Positions 17,522-26,714 of a stretch of 64,000 nucleotides of DNA are shown in pieces (within the stretch, counting starts at the first letter, position 1; each line of letters begins with the position of its first letter). A program made the position numbers and the translations under genes. Origin of the DNA: Chitinophagaceae bacterium (GTDB lineage Bacteria; Bacteroidota; Bacteroidia; Chitinophagales; Chitinophagaceae); the NCBI GenBank assembly GCA_947488765.1, contig CANLAE010000008.1, positions 37,716 to 101,715 on the forward strand, written 5' to 3'. A model generated the notes under the pieces. It searched no databases and was not told the origin of the DNA. It was given only the letters and a program-made list of their open reading frames with translations.

Positions 17522-17608
17522 GGCGTTCCCCGTGGTGCGGGATCGGGCTTTTCGTTGCAAGTCCTCGGTACTGCGTACCTGCGGGCTTTCCACTTCAATC
17601 CCTAACGC
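17522..17608 (-). repeat. Structured dispersed repeat, copy B
   Basis: Read on the minus strand this repeats the ends of copy A: GCGTTAGGGATTGAAGTGGA at one side and TTGCAACGAAAAGCCCGATC then GGAACGCC at the other. The outer arms GCGTT and AACGC can pair. The inner stem is different from copy A: GGTACGCAGTACC folds on itself. Conserved ends with a variable inner hairpin suggest selection on structure. It lies between two genes transcribed in the same direction and occupies most of the gap. Confidence 0.8.
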
Positions 17609-17657
17609 AGCCGAGCTGTAAGTCAACAATTTTTCTGTAGTATTGTTATCCAAACTT

Positions 17658-18971
17658 ATGAAGCCAACAATCAATATCATCTGGTTCCGAAGAGATTTGC
17701 GTTTAAGCGATAATGCAGCTTTGTACCATGCATTACAAAGCAATCATCCCGTTGTTCCAATATTTATTTTCGATAAAAATATTTTAGACAAACTATCCGA
17801 TAAAGCCGATAGAAGAGTTGAATTTATCCATGCTGCACTTTGTAAAATGCAACAACAATTGGTTGCCATCAATAGCACAATGGAAGTGTATTATGGATAT
17901 CCGTTAGAAGTGTACAAACAACTCCTGGAAAAATATACCATTACTAATGTTTTTACCAACCACGATTATGAATTGTATGCTTTAAATCGTGATGCCGAAA
18001 TAAAAAATTTGCTCAATGAAAATGGAATCAATTTTAGTACCTACAAAGACCAAGTTGTTTTTGAGAAAGATGAAGTAACCAAAGATGATGGAAAACCTTA
18101 CACCATCTTTACACCATACAGCCGCAAATGGAAAGCAAGATTGCAGGAAAAAGATATTGCAGCTTATGACACAGAAAAATATTTTGCCAACTTTTACCAA
18201 CAAGCAACAAAAGCAATTCCTTCTTTAGAAAGTATGGGTTTCAAATCTGTTGACAAACATTTTCCAACTAAAGAATTAAATGAAGCCATTATTTCAAAAT
18301 ATACCGAACAAAGAAATTTTCCTGCGGTGCGAGGCACAACACAATTAGGCGTTCATTTTCGTTTTGGCACCATCAGCATCAGAGCTGCAGCACGTAAGGC
18401 AATGGCATTGAATGAAACATATTTGAATGAACTCATTTGGAGAGATTTTTACCATACGATTATTTATCATTTTCCGCATGTACAACAAGGTAAATCTTTT
18501 AAAAAAGAATATGATTTTATTGAATGGCGCAACAACGAAAATGATTTTCAAAAATGGTGCGATGGACAAACCGGTTATCCTATTGTAGATGCTGGTATGC
18601 GTGAATTAAATACCACAGGATTCATGCACAACAGGGTTCGTATGATTGTGGCTTCTTTTCTTACCAAACATTTATTAATCGACTGGCGTTGGGGAGAAGC
18701 TTACTTTGCACAAAAATTATTAGACTTTGATTTTGCTGCCAACAATGGTGGCTGGCAATGGGCTGCAGGAAGTGGTTGCGATGCTGCACCTTATTTCAGG
18801 GTATTCAATCCTACCTTACAAACAGAAAAATTTGATAAGGCATTAAAGTACATTAAACACTGGGTTCCGGAGATTGATGGCTTTAATTATGTAGCCCCAA
18901 TTGTGCAACACGAAGTTGCCCGAAAACGTGTTTTGGAAGTGTATGCAAAAGCGTTGAAAGGAGGGGTGTAA
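17658..18971 (+). CDS. phr: Deoxyribodipyrimidine photolyase (cryptochrome/photolyase class I)
   Basis: Flavoprotein that repairs UV-induced pyrimidine dimers using light. The N-terminal antenna-binding Rossmann domain starts TINIIWFRRDLRLSDNAAL. The C-terminal FAD domain has ELIWRDFYHTIIYHFP, MHNRVRMIVASFLTKHLLIDWRWGE and the strongly conserved NNGGWQWAAGSGCDAAPYFR. About 437 residues is full length. The ATG at 17658 is preferred over the TTG five codons earlier because it directly precedes the conserved first strand. It stands alone after repeat copy B. Confidence 0.95.
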   Translation: MKPTINIIWFRRDLRLSDNAALYHALQSNHPVVPIFIFDKNILDKLSDKADRRVEFIHAALCKMQQQLVAINSTMEVYYGYPLEVYKQLLEKYTITNVFTNHDYELYALNRDAEIKNLLNENGINFSTYKDQVVFEKDEVTKDDGKPYTIFTPYSRKWKARLQEKDIAAYDTEKYFANFYQQATKAIPSLESMGFKSVDKHFPTKELNEAIISKYTEQRNFPAVRGTTQLGVHFRFGTISIRAAARKAMALNETYLNELIWRDFYHTIIYHFPHVQQGKSFKKEYDFIEWRNNENDFQKWCDGQTGYPIVDAGMRELNTTGFMHNRVRMIVASFLTKHLLIDWRWGEAYFAQKLLDFDFAANNGGWQWAAGSGCDAAPYFRVFNPTLQTEKFDKALKYIKHWVPEIDGFNYVAPIVQHEVARKRVLEVYAKALKGGV

Positions 18972-19011
18972 ATTTTTAAGTTTAATGCCAATTGTAAATT
19001 GGTTTACAGTA

Positions 19012-19034
19012 TGACATAGTCACATACTATGTCA
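19012..19034. terminator. Perfect hairpin between convergent genes
   Basis: TGACATAGT and ACTATGTCA form a perfect 9-base stem around a 5-base loop, between the photolyase stop and the convergent surface-protein stop. A smaller palindrome, CCAATT-gta-AATTGG, lies just upstream (18988-19002). There is no long U-run, so termination is plausible but not certain. Confidence 0.45.
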
Positions 19035-19094
19035 ACCGATCACTAAGCGGAACCGATACTAAAAAGTACGAAAGTGAAAATATTTAAGATCGAT

Positions 19095-19796
19095 TTATAA
19101 ATTAACCCAACTTGGTGCCGAAAGATATGTTTTAAAAGGTAGGTCATAGGGTTGGTAAAAACCCGAACCTGGAAAACCTGCCTGCCCATTTGCATATACA
19201 TCTGAAGCAATTCCAATCCAAGTATAACGGTCGAAAGATCCAATTGGGGTAAGTAGTATAGTATAAGTTTGGCCAGAAGTTAAAGTTGCGTAACCGGGAC
19301 CCAAAAAGGTAAACTTATTCCAATCATAGCCATTTGTTGGAGTTACAATTTGGCTAGTTGCCAATAAAGTTCCAGAAATTCCAGCACCAGCGTATATACG
19401 AACGTACACAGTTGAATTTAATGTGCTGGATGGGTTTTGCATAACCAAATCAACAGATCCCAATACTCCAGAGGCTGTAGCAATGAATGATTGATACACA
19501 CCGGCAGGGGCAGGATTAGTCATATTCCACAATGACTGATTGATATTTAAAGACTCTGTCCCTTTTTTATAAACCTGTAAATTATCTGAAGTTGCGTTAT
19601 AGATAACCAAACCAAATTCAGGCTTACTTATAGAATCTCTTTGAGCACTAGTCATTCGTGGTGGTAAAAACCCCTTTTTGGTACTGCTTACATCTAGTTG
19701 TGCTGATGCAGCTGGTGAGGTGGTGCCAATACCTACTTGTGACATGCTATGTATTGTAAAAGCTAAAAAAATTAATATTGTTAATGCTTTTTTCAT
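19095..19796 (-). CDS. Secreted surface protein with Bacteroidota stalk-type N-terminus
   Basis: Signal peptide of about 19 residues (ending SMSQ), then VGIGTTSPAASAQLDVSSTKKGFLPPRMT. That opening is very common in Bacteroidota cell-surface and stalk-like proteins. The C-terminal 130 residues form a Thr/Ser/Tyr-rich beta-sandwich-like domain (STVYVRIYAGAGISGTLL, YATLTSGQTYTILLTPIG) resembling a carbohydrate- or fibre-binding fold; I cannot assign a family to it. No enzyme motif is visible. At 233 residues this is short for the class. It stands alone. Confidence 0.72.
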   Translation of the reverse strand: MKKALTILIFLAFTIHSMSQVGIGTTSPAASAQLDVSSTKKGFLPPRMTSAQRDSISKPEFGLVIYNATSDNLQVYKKGTESLNINQSLWNMTNPAPAGVYQSFIATASGVLGSVDLVMQNPSSTLNSTVYVRIYAGAGISGTLLATSQIVTPTNGYDWNKFTFLGPGYATLTSGQTYTILLTPIGSFDRYTWIGIASDVYANGQAGFPGSGFYQPYDLPFKTYLSAPSWVNL

Positions 19797-20094
19797 GATT
19801 ATTTGTTTAAGACAAACTTAGTGGTTTTTTTAACAAAACTGTAATTTTAATAGATTATAATAAATTAACCACCCTGATATAAATATTGCCAATTCATCCA
19901 TTTTTGCAGGTTAGACGCTAAGAAATATACTATTTTCAAATGCTTTAAAAAAAAGCTCCACAAAGTAAAAAGCCCTGAAGTGTGCGACGCCGAGACAGTC
20001 CAATAGCGAAATACAGATTGGCTCAAAAAAATAATTATGGGAAAAATTGTGTAGCAAAAAATGTCAATTCTTCCTTGCTTCGTGTGAGATAAAA
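19797..20094. other. Non-coding AT-rich gap with a fragment of a dispersed motif
   Basis: No credible gene here. The only structure I see is GAAGTGTGCGACGC at 19977-19990, which shares GTGCGACGC with the 24-base dispersed motif found at 25,904 and 39,190. The promoter of the minus-strand surface protein must lie at the left end of this gap. Confidence 0.5.
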
Positions 20095-21309
20095 TTATCT
20101 TCTGCTTGCAATCAATAAATTTAAGTCGGTGTATTTTAAATCAAATTTTTGGCTGATATAAAAATCGGTGAGTGCGCCTTTAAACAAATAAATGCCTTCT
20201 CTTACATTAAAGTTGTGCCATACAATTTCTTCAAAACCACCTTCATCGCTTACCTGCAACATCAATGGCATCAACACATTGCTGATAGCCTGACTTGCGG
20301 TACGTGCAAAGCCACTTGGGATATTGGGTACGCAATAATGGATAACGCCATGTTTTACATAAGTGGGGTTTTCGTGACTTGTAAGTTCGCTTGTTTCAAA
20401 GCAACCGCCTCTGTCTATTGCCACATCTAAAATAATGCTGCCGGGTCTCATAGCGGCTACCATGCTTTCGGTAACAACAACAGGGGCTCTGCCAAATTCA
20501 TTGCTGAGTGCACCAATTGCTACCTCACAAGTTTTTAATTGCTTTGCCAAAATTTTTGGTTCAAGTACACTTGTCCAAAGACGTTGTCCTATGTTATTTT
20601 CTAATTGTTTTAAACGATATACATTGTTGTCGAACAATTTTACGCTTGCTCCTAATGCTAGTGCATTTCTTACCGCTACTTCACCAACAATTCCTGCACC
20701 AACCACTACCACTTTTGTGGGTGGTATGCCGCTGATGCTGCCTAAAAGCACGCCTTTGCCATTGTTGAAGCTGCTTAAATATTGCCCTGCAATCAGCATC
20801 AAAGCACCACCTGCAATTTCGCTCATGCTGCGAACAATTGGGTACGTGCCGCTATCGTCTTTTAAGTTTTCAAAACTCAATGCAGTAATTTTTTTCTCCA
20901 TCATTTTTTCAATGATGTTGCTTTTTAAAGCTGAGTAATGTATGGGAGAAACAATGGTTTGATTGAGTTGTAAAAATGGCAAATCTTCTGCAACAATTGG
21001 TGCACTTTTAATTAAGGTAGGTGCTTTAAAAATCTCTTCTCTGCTGTACACAATATTTGCACCTGCTTCGCTGTATTCTTGATCGGTAAAATGACTGCCA
21101 TTTCCTGCATTGTGTTCTACGGTTACTTTGTGTCCGTTGTTTACCAAAACGCCCACTGCATCAGGTGTTAGCGAAATTCTGTTTTCCTGAAATGCAATTT
21201 CTTTGGGTATACCAATTTCTAACCGAGCACCTTGTACTTTTATATCTAAAGTTTCTTCTAATGTTTCATAATTAAAAGAAGTTGAAATAATAGGTTTGGT
21301 AGTTGCCAT
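20095..21309 (-). CDS. ald: Alanine dehydrogenase (Bacteroidota type)
   Basis: NAD-dependent L-alanine dehydrogenase of the AlaDh/PNT superfamily. The N-terminal catalytic domain has IGIPKEIAFQENRISLTPDAV and NAGNGSHFTDQEYSEAGA. The Rossmann domain has VVVVGAGIVGEVAVRNALALGASVKLFDN. The later IILDVAIDRGGCFETS, VKHGVIHYCVPNIPSGFART block is diagnostic. At 404 residues it is longer than the 370-residue Bacillus enzyme, which is usual for Bacteroidota members with an N-terminal extension. It follows tsaE on the same strand after 123 bases. Confidence 0.9.
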   Translation of the reverse strand: MATTKPIISTSFNYETLEETLDIKVQGARLEIGIPKEIAFQENRISLTPDAVGVLVNNGHKVTVEHNAGNGSHFTDQEYSEAGANIVYSREEIFKAPTLIKSAPIVAEDLPFLQLNQTIVSPIHYSALKSNIIEKMMEKKITALSFENLKDDSGTYPIVRSMSEIAGGALMLIAGQYLSSFNNGKGVLLGSISGIPPTKVVVVGAGIVGEVAVRNALALGASVKLFDNNVYRLKQLENNIGQRLWTSVLEPKILAKQLKTCEVAIGALSNEFGRAPVVVTESMVAAMRPGSIILDVAIDRGGCFETSELTSHENPTYVKHGVIHYCVPNIPSGFARTASQAISNVLMPLMLQVSDEGGFEEIVWHNFNVREGIYLFKGALTDFYISQKFDLKYTDLNLLIASRR

Positions 21310-21432
21310 AATTTATTTTATCAGTTAGAATTTTGTAGTGGTCCCAATTTAGTTTTTATATACTGCTAAATGATTGTAATGATTAGTTTTACTTAATAGC
21401 GATACTTCGTAAAGATACTTTTTTTTAATTTT

Positions 21433-21867
21433 CTATAAACTAACATCTATTGTGTCTTTTGTAAAAATTCTCCTTGTATGTTCATCAAGTGCTTCTATAT
21501 ATACTTTGAAAGTATTTTTTGGTAATAACCCTTCTGCTTTTTCGGGCCACTCAACCAGACAAATATTTCCGGAGTTCAAGGCGTCTTCTACACCAGCATT
21601 AATTGCTTCATCTTCATTCTTAAGGCGATACCAATCCATGTGTAAAATTGTTCCTGCAATTGTACTTTCATATTCGTTGATGATGGCAAATGTGGGGCTG
21701 CTGATATTATCTTGTACATGCAATGTTTTTTCGCAAAGTGTATGTATGAATGTTGTTTTTCCTACGCCCATCGGTGCAAAAAAAGCCCATACTTTTTGTT
21801 GTTTATTTTTTTTCCAAACAAGATTGGCAACTTGTTCTAATTCTTCTAATTTGAAAATAAATTCCAT
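21433..21867 (-). CDS. tsaE: tRNA threonylcarbamoyladenosine biosynthesis ATPase TsaE
   Basis: Cytosolic P-loop ATPase that works with TsaB and TsaD to make the t6A modification at tRNA position 37. The P-loop reads FFAPMGVGKTTFIHTLCE, followed by ISSPTFAIINEY, the Asp-containing LHMDWYRLKNEDEA and LVEWPEKAEGLLP, all family hallmarks in order. The ORF track extends 35 codons upstream. I choose the Met at 21867 (MEFIFKLEELEQ) because homologues start there and the extension looks non-coding. Resulting length is about 144 residues, normal for TsaE. Confidence 0.93.
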   Translation of the reverse strand: MEFIFKLEELEQVANLVWKKNKQQKVWAFFAPMGVGKTTFIHTLCEKTLHVQDNISSPTFAIINEYESTIAGTILHMDWYRLKNEDEAINAGVEDALNSGNICLVEWPEKAEGLLPKNTFKVYIEALDEHTRRIFTKDTIDVSL

Positions 21868-22069
21868 ATAATGCATGTATAAATTAGGTACGAAGTTAAG
21901 TTGCAAGAATCTTATCGTATTTGAAATATGTTTACAATCTGGTATTAACTGAATTGAACTGATTTTTATCAATAGCCTAGATGATATTAATTACTTTAAC
22001 AAAAACTTTGCTGTATAACTCGCTTACTTTTACAATACATTAATAACTTTATTGCAAATCATTAACATT

Positions 22070-22765
22070 ATGGAAGAAAGAAAATACAGAGTTCTACTTT
22101 GCGAAGATGATACAAACCTTGGCATGGTATTGAAAAATTATTTAGAGCTAAACGATTATGAAGTTGTATTGGAACGTGATGGAAGGCTCGGATTGGCTGC
22201 CTTTCAGCGTGAAAAGTTTGACATCTGTTTGTTGGATGTAATGATGCCAAATATGGATGGATTTAAATTGGGCGAAGAAATAAGGGATCTTGATCCAGAT
22301 ATGCCTTTATTTTTCTTGAGTGCAAAAACCATGAAAGAAGATATTATACAAGGCTACAAACTTGGCGCTGATGATTATATTACAAAACCTTTTGACAGTG
22401 AAGTGTTGTTGCTTAAAATTAGAGCAATTTTAAAACGCAATGAAGAGGAGAATAGAATCAGCGAAAATATTCAATTTGATTTGGGTTCGTATCATTTTAA
22501 TCCGAGATTACGTGAACTGATACATGCCGGTAAAACAGAAACATTGTCTCCTAAAGAAAATGATTTGCTGAAAATGTTGGCAGAAAATAAAAATGATTTG
22601 TTGCCAAGAGAAAAAGCCTTGAAAAAGATTTGGGGTAGCGATACTTATTTTAATGGTAGAAGCATGGATGTATATATTGCTAAACTAAGGAAATATTTGA
22701 AAGAAGATGACACTATTGAAATTGTAAATATTCATGGTAATGGATTTAGATTGGTGGCACCTTAA
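22070..22765 (+). CDS. OmpR-family response regulator
   Basis: DNA-binding response regulator. The receiver domain (residues 1-120) has the acidic pair CEDDTN, the phospho-acceptor Asp in LLDVMMPNMDG and the conserved Lys in DDYITKPFD. A winged-helix Trans_reg_C domain follows (LSPKENDLLKMLAENKN, NGRSMDVYIAKLRKYL, IHGNGFRL). The start at 22070 (MEERKYRVLLCEDD) is six codons inside the ORF-track start and fits the family. Similar to RprY-like regulators of Bacteroidota. No sensor kinase is encoded in the neighbourhood, so its partner is unknown. Confidence 0.93.
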   Translation: MEERKYRVLLCEDDTNLGMVLKNYLELNDYEVVLERDGRLGLAAFQREKFDICLLDVMMPNMDGFKLGEEIRDLDPDMPLFFLSAKTMKEDIIQGYKLGADDYITKPFDSEVLLLKIRAILKRNEEENRISENIQFDLGSYHFNPRLRELIHAGKTETLSPKENDLLKMLAENKNDLLPREKALKKIWGSDTYFNGRSMDVYIAKLRKYLKEDDTIEIVNIHGNGFRLVAP

Positions 22766-22783
22766 AATATAATTTGTTGTATA

Positions 22784-22815
22784 AAAAAAGCACCGGATTT
22801 TTTCGGTGCTTTTTT
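22784..22815. terminator. Bidirectional Rho-independent terminator
   Basis: AAAAAAGCACCG pairs with CGGTGCTTTTTT around an 8-base loop. The flanking A- and T-runs make it work in both directions, and it sits exactly between the convergent response-regulator and cytochrome c genes. Confidence 0.92.
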
Positions 22816-22821
22816 GTTGAA

Positions 22822-23226
22822 CTACATCAAACCTTTTCGCTTGGCTTCACTATCTACATAGTTTAAAATCAATTCTATTTCTGCATTGGTAATTTTTGGA
22901 AATGGCGTCATTACGGTTTTGTTCCATTTGATAAATAATTTTTTTGCATATGCATCTTTTTTGATCACTTCATTTGAATTGCGAATGTATTGGTATAATA
23001 AATTTTTATTCGTCCATCTGCTTCTTACAGCATAAATACTTGGTCCTATTAAATCTCTTGTTGCATGATGACAAGATGCACATTGCAATAAAAATAATTG
23101 TTTGCCATCGGGCTGTAATGTTTTGCTGTCAATTGTTTCAGCTGATATAGTTTTGTTGTTTTCGGTAATTGGATTTGCCGAAAAAAACCCGCCAATTATT
23201 ATTGCGAAAATCGTTTTTATGATCAC
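22822..23226 (-). CDS. Small c-type cytochrome
   Basis: Periplasmic monohaem cytochrome c. A signal peptide occupies roughly the first 17 residues, then comes the haem-binding CASCH (CxxCH) near residue 50 and the likely axial Met in TVMTPFPKIT. Total length is 134 residues. The start codon is GTG (23224-23226), four bases after the stop of the upstream BNR-repeat gene, so they are co-transcribed. It may take electrons in a respiratory or oxidase chain; the partner is not visible here. Confidence 0.9.
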   Translation of the reverse strand: MIIKTIFAIIIGGFFSANPITENNKTISAETIDSKTLQPDGKQLFLLQCASCHHATRDLIGPSIYAVRSRWTNKNLLYQYIRNSNEVIKKDAYAKKLFIKWNKTVMTPFPKITNAEIELILNYVDSEAKRKGLM

Positions 23227-23230
23227 GTTG

Positions 23231-25867
23231 TTATTTTTTTATTTCGGATTGATTCGTTTCTTGTTTTGTTTCTGTATAATTTGGATTGGTCAATAGCTTT
23301 TGTACATCAGCTAATTTGGCAATGTAAATACTTCTGCCATGTGTGCCCAAAATAATTTCATTGTCTCTTGCATGTATTGCAATATCATGTATCGGAATAC
23401 TTTTCGGTAAATTGGTTGTCCATTGCATTGAAGTATTACCCGCATCAATACTTACATACAAACCACCATCTGTTCCAATATAAATAATGCTGTCTTGCTT
23501 ATTGTCTTCTCTAATAACATTCACCGGTTCTTTAGGTAAATCTGTACAAATTTGTTTCCAACTGCTGCCATAATTTTCACTTACAAATACATATGCATTG
23601 AAGTGGTCATTGCGATAACCATTTAATGTAGCATAAACCCTGCCTTCTTTGTATGCACTTGCTACTACACGACTCACATAAAGTCCTTTGTGTGATTTGC
23701 CTAAATTGCTGCTGATGTTTGTCCAGCTGTAACCCCCGTCCTTACTGAATTGTATATTGCCATCGTCACTGCCTGCATACAACAATCCAAATTTTAACGG
23801 GCTTTCACTAATAGTAGTTAAAGAACCAAATGGCACATCGCCTTGTGTTGGATTAGTAGTTAAATCTGTACTTAAAGTTTCAATGTTATCTCCTTTTTTT
23901 AAACTGCGGTGAAATTTATTACTTCCATAATACAATATATCCTGATTGTGTCGGCTGAGTAAAATTGGTGTTTGCCAGTTGAAGCGAAAACCAACTTCAC
24001 CTAAATCATTTTTTGGCTGAATATTGATTGGTGCATCTTCATCCTCTTCTTCCTCTTTTGCAGCTACACTTTGCTGGGCTTCATTTGCTTCTGATGTTTC
24101 ATTTTCAGCCTCACCAACTTTTACAGACTGATTGGTTTTGCTTCTTCTGTAATTGCCAAATTGATAGCCGGAATAAACAGTTGAATTGTCTCTCCAATCT
24201 ACTTGCACTTGCATGCCATCGCCGCCATTGATTGCTGTGTAAGGGTTGTGGCCACTATCATACCAATCATAATTTTCTTTTGTATTGCTTTTTGCAAACC
24301 AAGTTCCATTGTCTTGCAAACCACCATAAACATTGTAAGGTTTTGCCATGTCTACAGTTATTGCATAAAATTGTCCTACTGCAGGGGTGTTGGCTTTGAA
24401 CCAATGTTTGCCATCATCATAAGTAATATTGCAACCACCATCATTGCCAATAATCATGTGGTTGTCTCTATTTGGATTGATCCATGCAATATGATGATCG
24501 GCGTGTACATTTTCTTTATCCATTTTTTTGAATGTCTTGCCGCCATCGGTGCTTAATTCAATATCAAATCCTGTAATGACAACTTTATTTTCATTAGCTG
24601 GGCTAACAAATATTTTTCCAAAATAGTAGCCATAAGTGTTGTAAAGTTTGAGTGCTTTTTCGTTTACTTTTTTCCAAGTAATGCCAGCATCTTCGCTTTT
24701 ATAAACTTCACAACCAATAATTGGCGTTTCAAATAAAGCAGTATTTGCATCGTACAAATAATCCCAAATGCATGATGGAAGCAGCTTGTCGGTTGCTACC
24801 ATTTCTTTTACACTGATTGCAGTATATTTTTTTGGTATTCCGTTTCGTTTAAAAAAAGAATCAATTTTTTTATTGTCCAATGCAGCAAAACTTTCTTTAT
24901 CCAAGTTTTTAAAATTCTTTAAAACATATTTTGTGCTATCTGTTTTTTTAGTTGCCGTATCAGGTTGGTGTGCCTGATTATCTACTACAGCATAAATAAT
25001 ATTTGGTTTTTGAGGAACTACTGCAATGCCAATTCTACCAACGCTATCGCCGGTTACAAATCCTGAATTAGGAGTAGTTATCAATTGCCAGGAATCACCA
25101 CCATTGCTGCTTTTATAGATGCCACTTGTTTTTCCTGCTTCTTCAAAATTATTTGCACGTCTTGTTCTGTACCAACTTGCTGCATACAATTCGTTTGGGT
25201 TGGTTGGATTGATATCTACATCAATTGCACCGGTATTTTCATCAATGAATAAAGATTGTTTCCAGGTGTTGCCGCCATCGGATGTTTTATAAATGCCACG
25301 TTCTTTGTTAGCGCTGTATAAGTGCCCCAAAGCCGCTACCCAAACGGTATTACTATCTGTTGGGTGTAATTGTATTTTACCAATATGATGACTTTCGGGT
25401 AAACCAACATAGCTCCAACTTTTGCCGTTGTTGCTGCTTTTGTAAATACCAATTCCTGCATAAGAACTTCGGCTGCTGTTGGCTTCGCCGGTGCCAACCC
25501 AAATTATTTTTGCATTCCAGTTTATAGCAATATCACCGATGCCAATAATATCTTCTGAATCGAAAATTGGAGTAAAACTTTGCCCATTATTGGTTGTGTG
25601 CCATAAGCCTCCTGTAGCATAGGCTACATAAAATTCGGTAGGGTCTTTTGGATTTACTTCAAGATCAACTACTCTGCCACTCATTATACTTGGACCAATA
25701 TTTCTGAATGGAATTTTGTTTACCAAACTACGCTCTTGCAATAACTTTCTTTGTTCTGCATTTTTTAATCGATCACTTGCAGGTGTAGATTTTATTTGTG
25801 CAAATGAATTGATTGCACATAATAAAAACAAAAGAATTGTTTGAAATATTTTAGTTGGCTGAAACAT
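23231..25867 (-). CDS. BNR/Asp-box beta-propeller protein (sortilin/VPS10-like, GH74-like fold)
   Basis: Large exported beta-propeller. After a signal peptide (MFQPTKIFQTILLFLLCAINSFAQ) there are many Asp-box repeats such as TSDGGNTWKQ, SSNNGKSWSY, SEDAGITWKK, STDGGKTFKK and SKDGGYSWTN. The conserved family opening FRNIGPSIMSGRVVDLEVNP is present. About 878 residues. These proteins are annotated as glycosyl hydrolases, but catalytic residues are rarely established. An acidic insert (EEEEDEDA) lies in the middle. I choose the start at 25867 rather than 25978 because the extra 37 codons cross a dispersed non-coding repeat at 25,904. A cytochrome c gene follows after four bases. Confidence 0.88.
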   Translation of the reverse strand: MFQPTKIFQTILLFLLCAINSFAQIKSTPASDRLKNAEQRKLLQERSLVNKIPFRNIGPSIMSGRVVDLEVNPKDPTEFYVAYATGGLWHTTNNGQSFTPIFDSEDIIGIGDIAINWNAKIIWVGTGEANSSRSSYAGIGIYKSSNNGKSWSYVGLPESHHIGKIQLHPTDSNTVWVAALGHLYSANKERGIYKTSDGGNTWKQSLFIDENTGAIDVDINPTNPNELYAASWYRTRRANNFEEAGKTSGIYKSSNGGDSWQLITTPNSGFVTGDSVGRIGIAVVPQKPNIIYAVVDNQAHQPDTATKKTDSTKYVLKNFKNLDKESFAALDNKKIDSFFKRNGIPKKYTAISVKEMVATDKLLPSCIWDYLYDANTALFETPIIGCEVYKSEDAGITWKKVNEKALKLYNTYGYYFGKIFVSPANENKVVITGFDIELSTDGGKTFKKMDKENVHADHHIAWINPNRDNHMIIGNDGGCNITYDDGKHWFKANTPAVGQFYAITVDMAKPYNVYGGLQDNGTWFAKSNTKENYDWYDSGHNPYTAINGGDGMQVQVDWRDNSTVYSGYQFGNYRRSKTNQSVKVGEAENETSEANEAQQSVAAKEEEEDEDAPINIQPKNDLGEVGFRFNWQTPILLSRHNQDILYYGSNKFHRSLKKGDNIETLSTDLTTNPTQGDVPFGSLTTISESPLKFGLLYAGSDDGNIQFSKDGGYSWTNISSNLGKSHKGLYVSRVVASAYKEGRVYATLNGYRNDHFNAYVFVSENYGSSWKQICTDLPKEPVNVIREDNKQDSIIYIGTDGGLYVSIDAGNTSMQWTTNLPKSIPIHDIAIHARDNEIILGTHGRSIYIAKLADVQKLLTNPNYTETKQETNQSEIKK

Positions 25868-25903
25868 AGAATGGATTGTGCTTTTATTGTTGAATTGAGG
25901 TAT

Positions 25904-25927
25904 GAACGTACAAGAGTGCGACGCAAC
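25904..25927. repeat. 24-base dispersed motif, copy 1
   Basis: GAACGTACAAG, one variable base, then GTGCGACGCAAC. The same 24 bases with one difference occur at 39,190-39,213, and a shorter GTGCGACGC occurs at 19,982. It lies in the short gap between the divergent BNR gene and the MORN-like gene. Confidence 0.75.
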
Positions 25928-26011
25928 AGGTGCTGCATAAAGATTTACAGTTGAGGAAATATTTATTGTTTTCTTCACAAAGTTTATTTTTACATTTGGC
26001 TTCTAAAATAC

Positions 26012-26683
26012 ATGAAAATGCGTTTCCTTTTGATGTTGGTATTTGGTATTTCTTTTGGGCAAGTATTTGCACAGTGTAAAACCTTTATACTAATGAGTAA
26101 TGGCGACACTTTAAATTGTATAGATGTAAATGATAAAAAGCGTGGCAAATGGAAACTGCATGTGAATCCTTTGCGTGGTAATCCGGGTTATGATGAAGAA
26201 GGTGAATTTAGAGATAACAAAAAAGAAGGGGTTTGGCGCAAGTATAGTTCTATGGGTGATTTGCTGGCAATACAAAATTACAAGTGGGGAAATTTAGATG
26301 GCACTTCTCAATATTTTACAATTGCCGGCTTGGATCGGGAAGAAAACTGGCATGCCATGAATCCGGAAAAGGCTTTTGATACTTTACAAGTAGAAGATAT
26401 TAATGACGAGAATAAATATGTTCAGGTAATTGTACCAAATGATGGAAAAAGTATGAAACATGGTAAATGGACTTGGTATAGAACCGGAAGTGAAAATATA
26501 ATTAAGACTGAGGTTTATTTTTTAAATAAATTGAAAGAGCCTAAAGACGATAAGAAAGATATTCCTGCAACAATACCTGCAGAGCCTGTAAAGAAAGTAC
26601 CACCTAAAGAAGTAGCGGATTTTGACAAAAAAAATTCCGGTAAAAAATCAGTGAAAACCCGTGATGGTAGAGTGGGTGGTTGA
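26012..26683 (+). CDS. Exported MORN-like protein of unknown function
   Basis: A signal peptide (MKMRFLLMLVFGISFGQVFAQ) is followed by repeated short beta-hairpin segments of the MORN/YwqK type, such as GEFRDNKKEGVWRKYSSMGDL and KSMKHGKWTWYRTGSENI. The C-terminal 50 residues are Lys/Pro-rich and probably unstructured (EPVKKVPPKEVADF). 223 residues, no catalytic motif. Function unknown; MORN-like proteins are common in Bacteroidota envelopes. The gene is divergent from the BNR gene. Confidence 0.75.
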   Translation: MKMRFLLMLVFGISFGQVFAQCKTFILMSNGDTLNCIDVNDKKRGKWKLHVNPLRGNPGYDEEGEFRDNKKEGVWRKYSSMGDLLAIQNYKWGNLDGTSQYFTIAGLDREENWHAMNPEKAFDTLQVEDINDENKYVQVIVPNDGKSMKHGKWTWYRTGSENIIKTEVYFLNKLKEPKDDKKDIPATIPAEPVKKVPPKEVADFDKKNSGKKSVKTRDGRVGG

Positions 26684-26714
26684 TGATTTTATCTTATAAA
26701 AAGAAGTAAATCAG

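Noticed and set aside
20435-20938. 167-residue plus-strand ORF inside ald
   Set aside because: Antisense shadow of alanine dehydrogenase with low-complexity composition.
22007-22031. Promoter for the response regulator (TTTG then TACTTTTA)
   Set aside because: The spacing of about 14 bases is too short for the Bacteroidota consensus, so I do not list it as a feature.
24203-24556. 117-residue plus-strand ORF inside the BNR gene
   Set aside because: Antisense shadow, rich in Ile and Cys, with no family features.
25868-25978. 37-codon N-terminal extension of the BNR-repeat protein
   Set aside because: It crosses the 24-base dispersed motif, and the internal Met begins a proper signal peptide.
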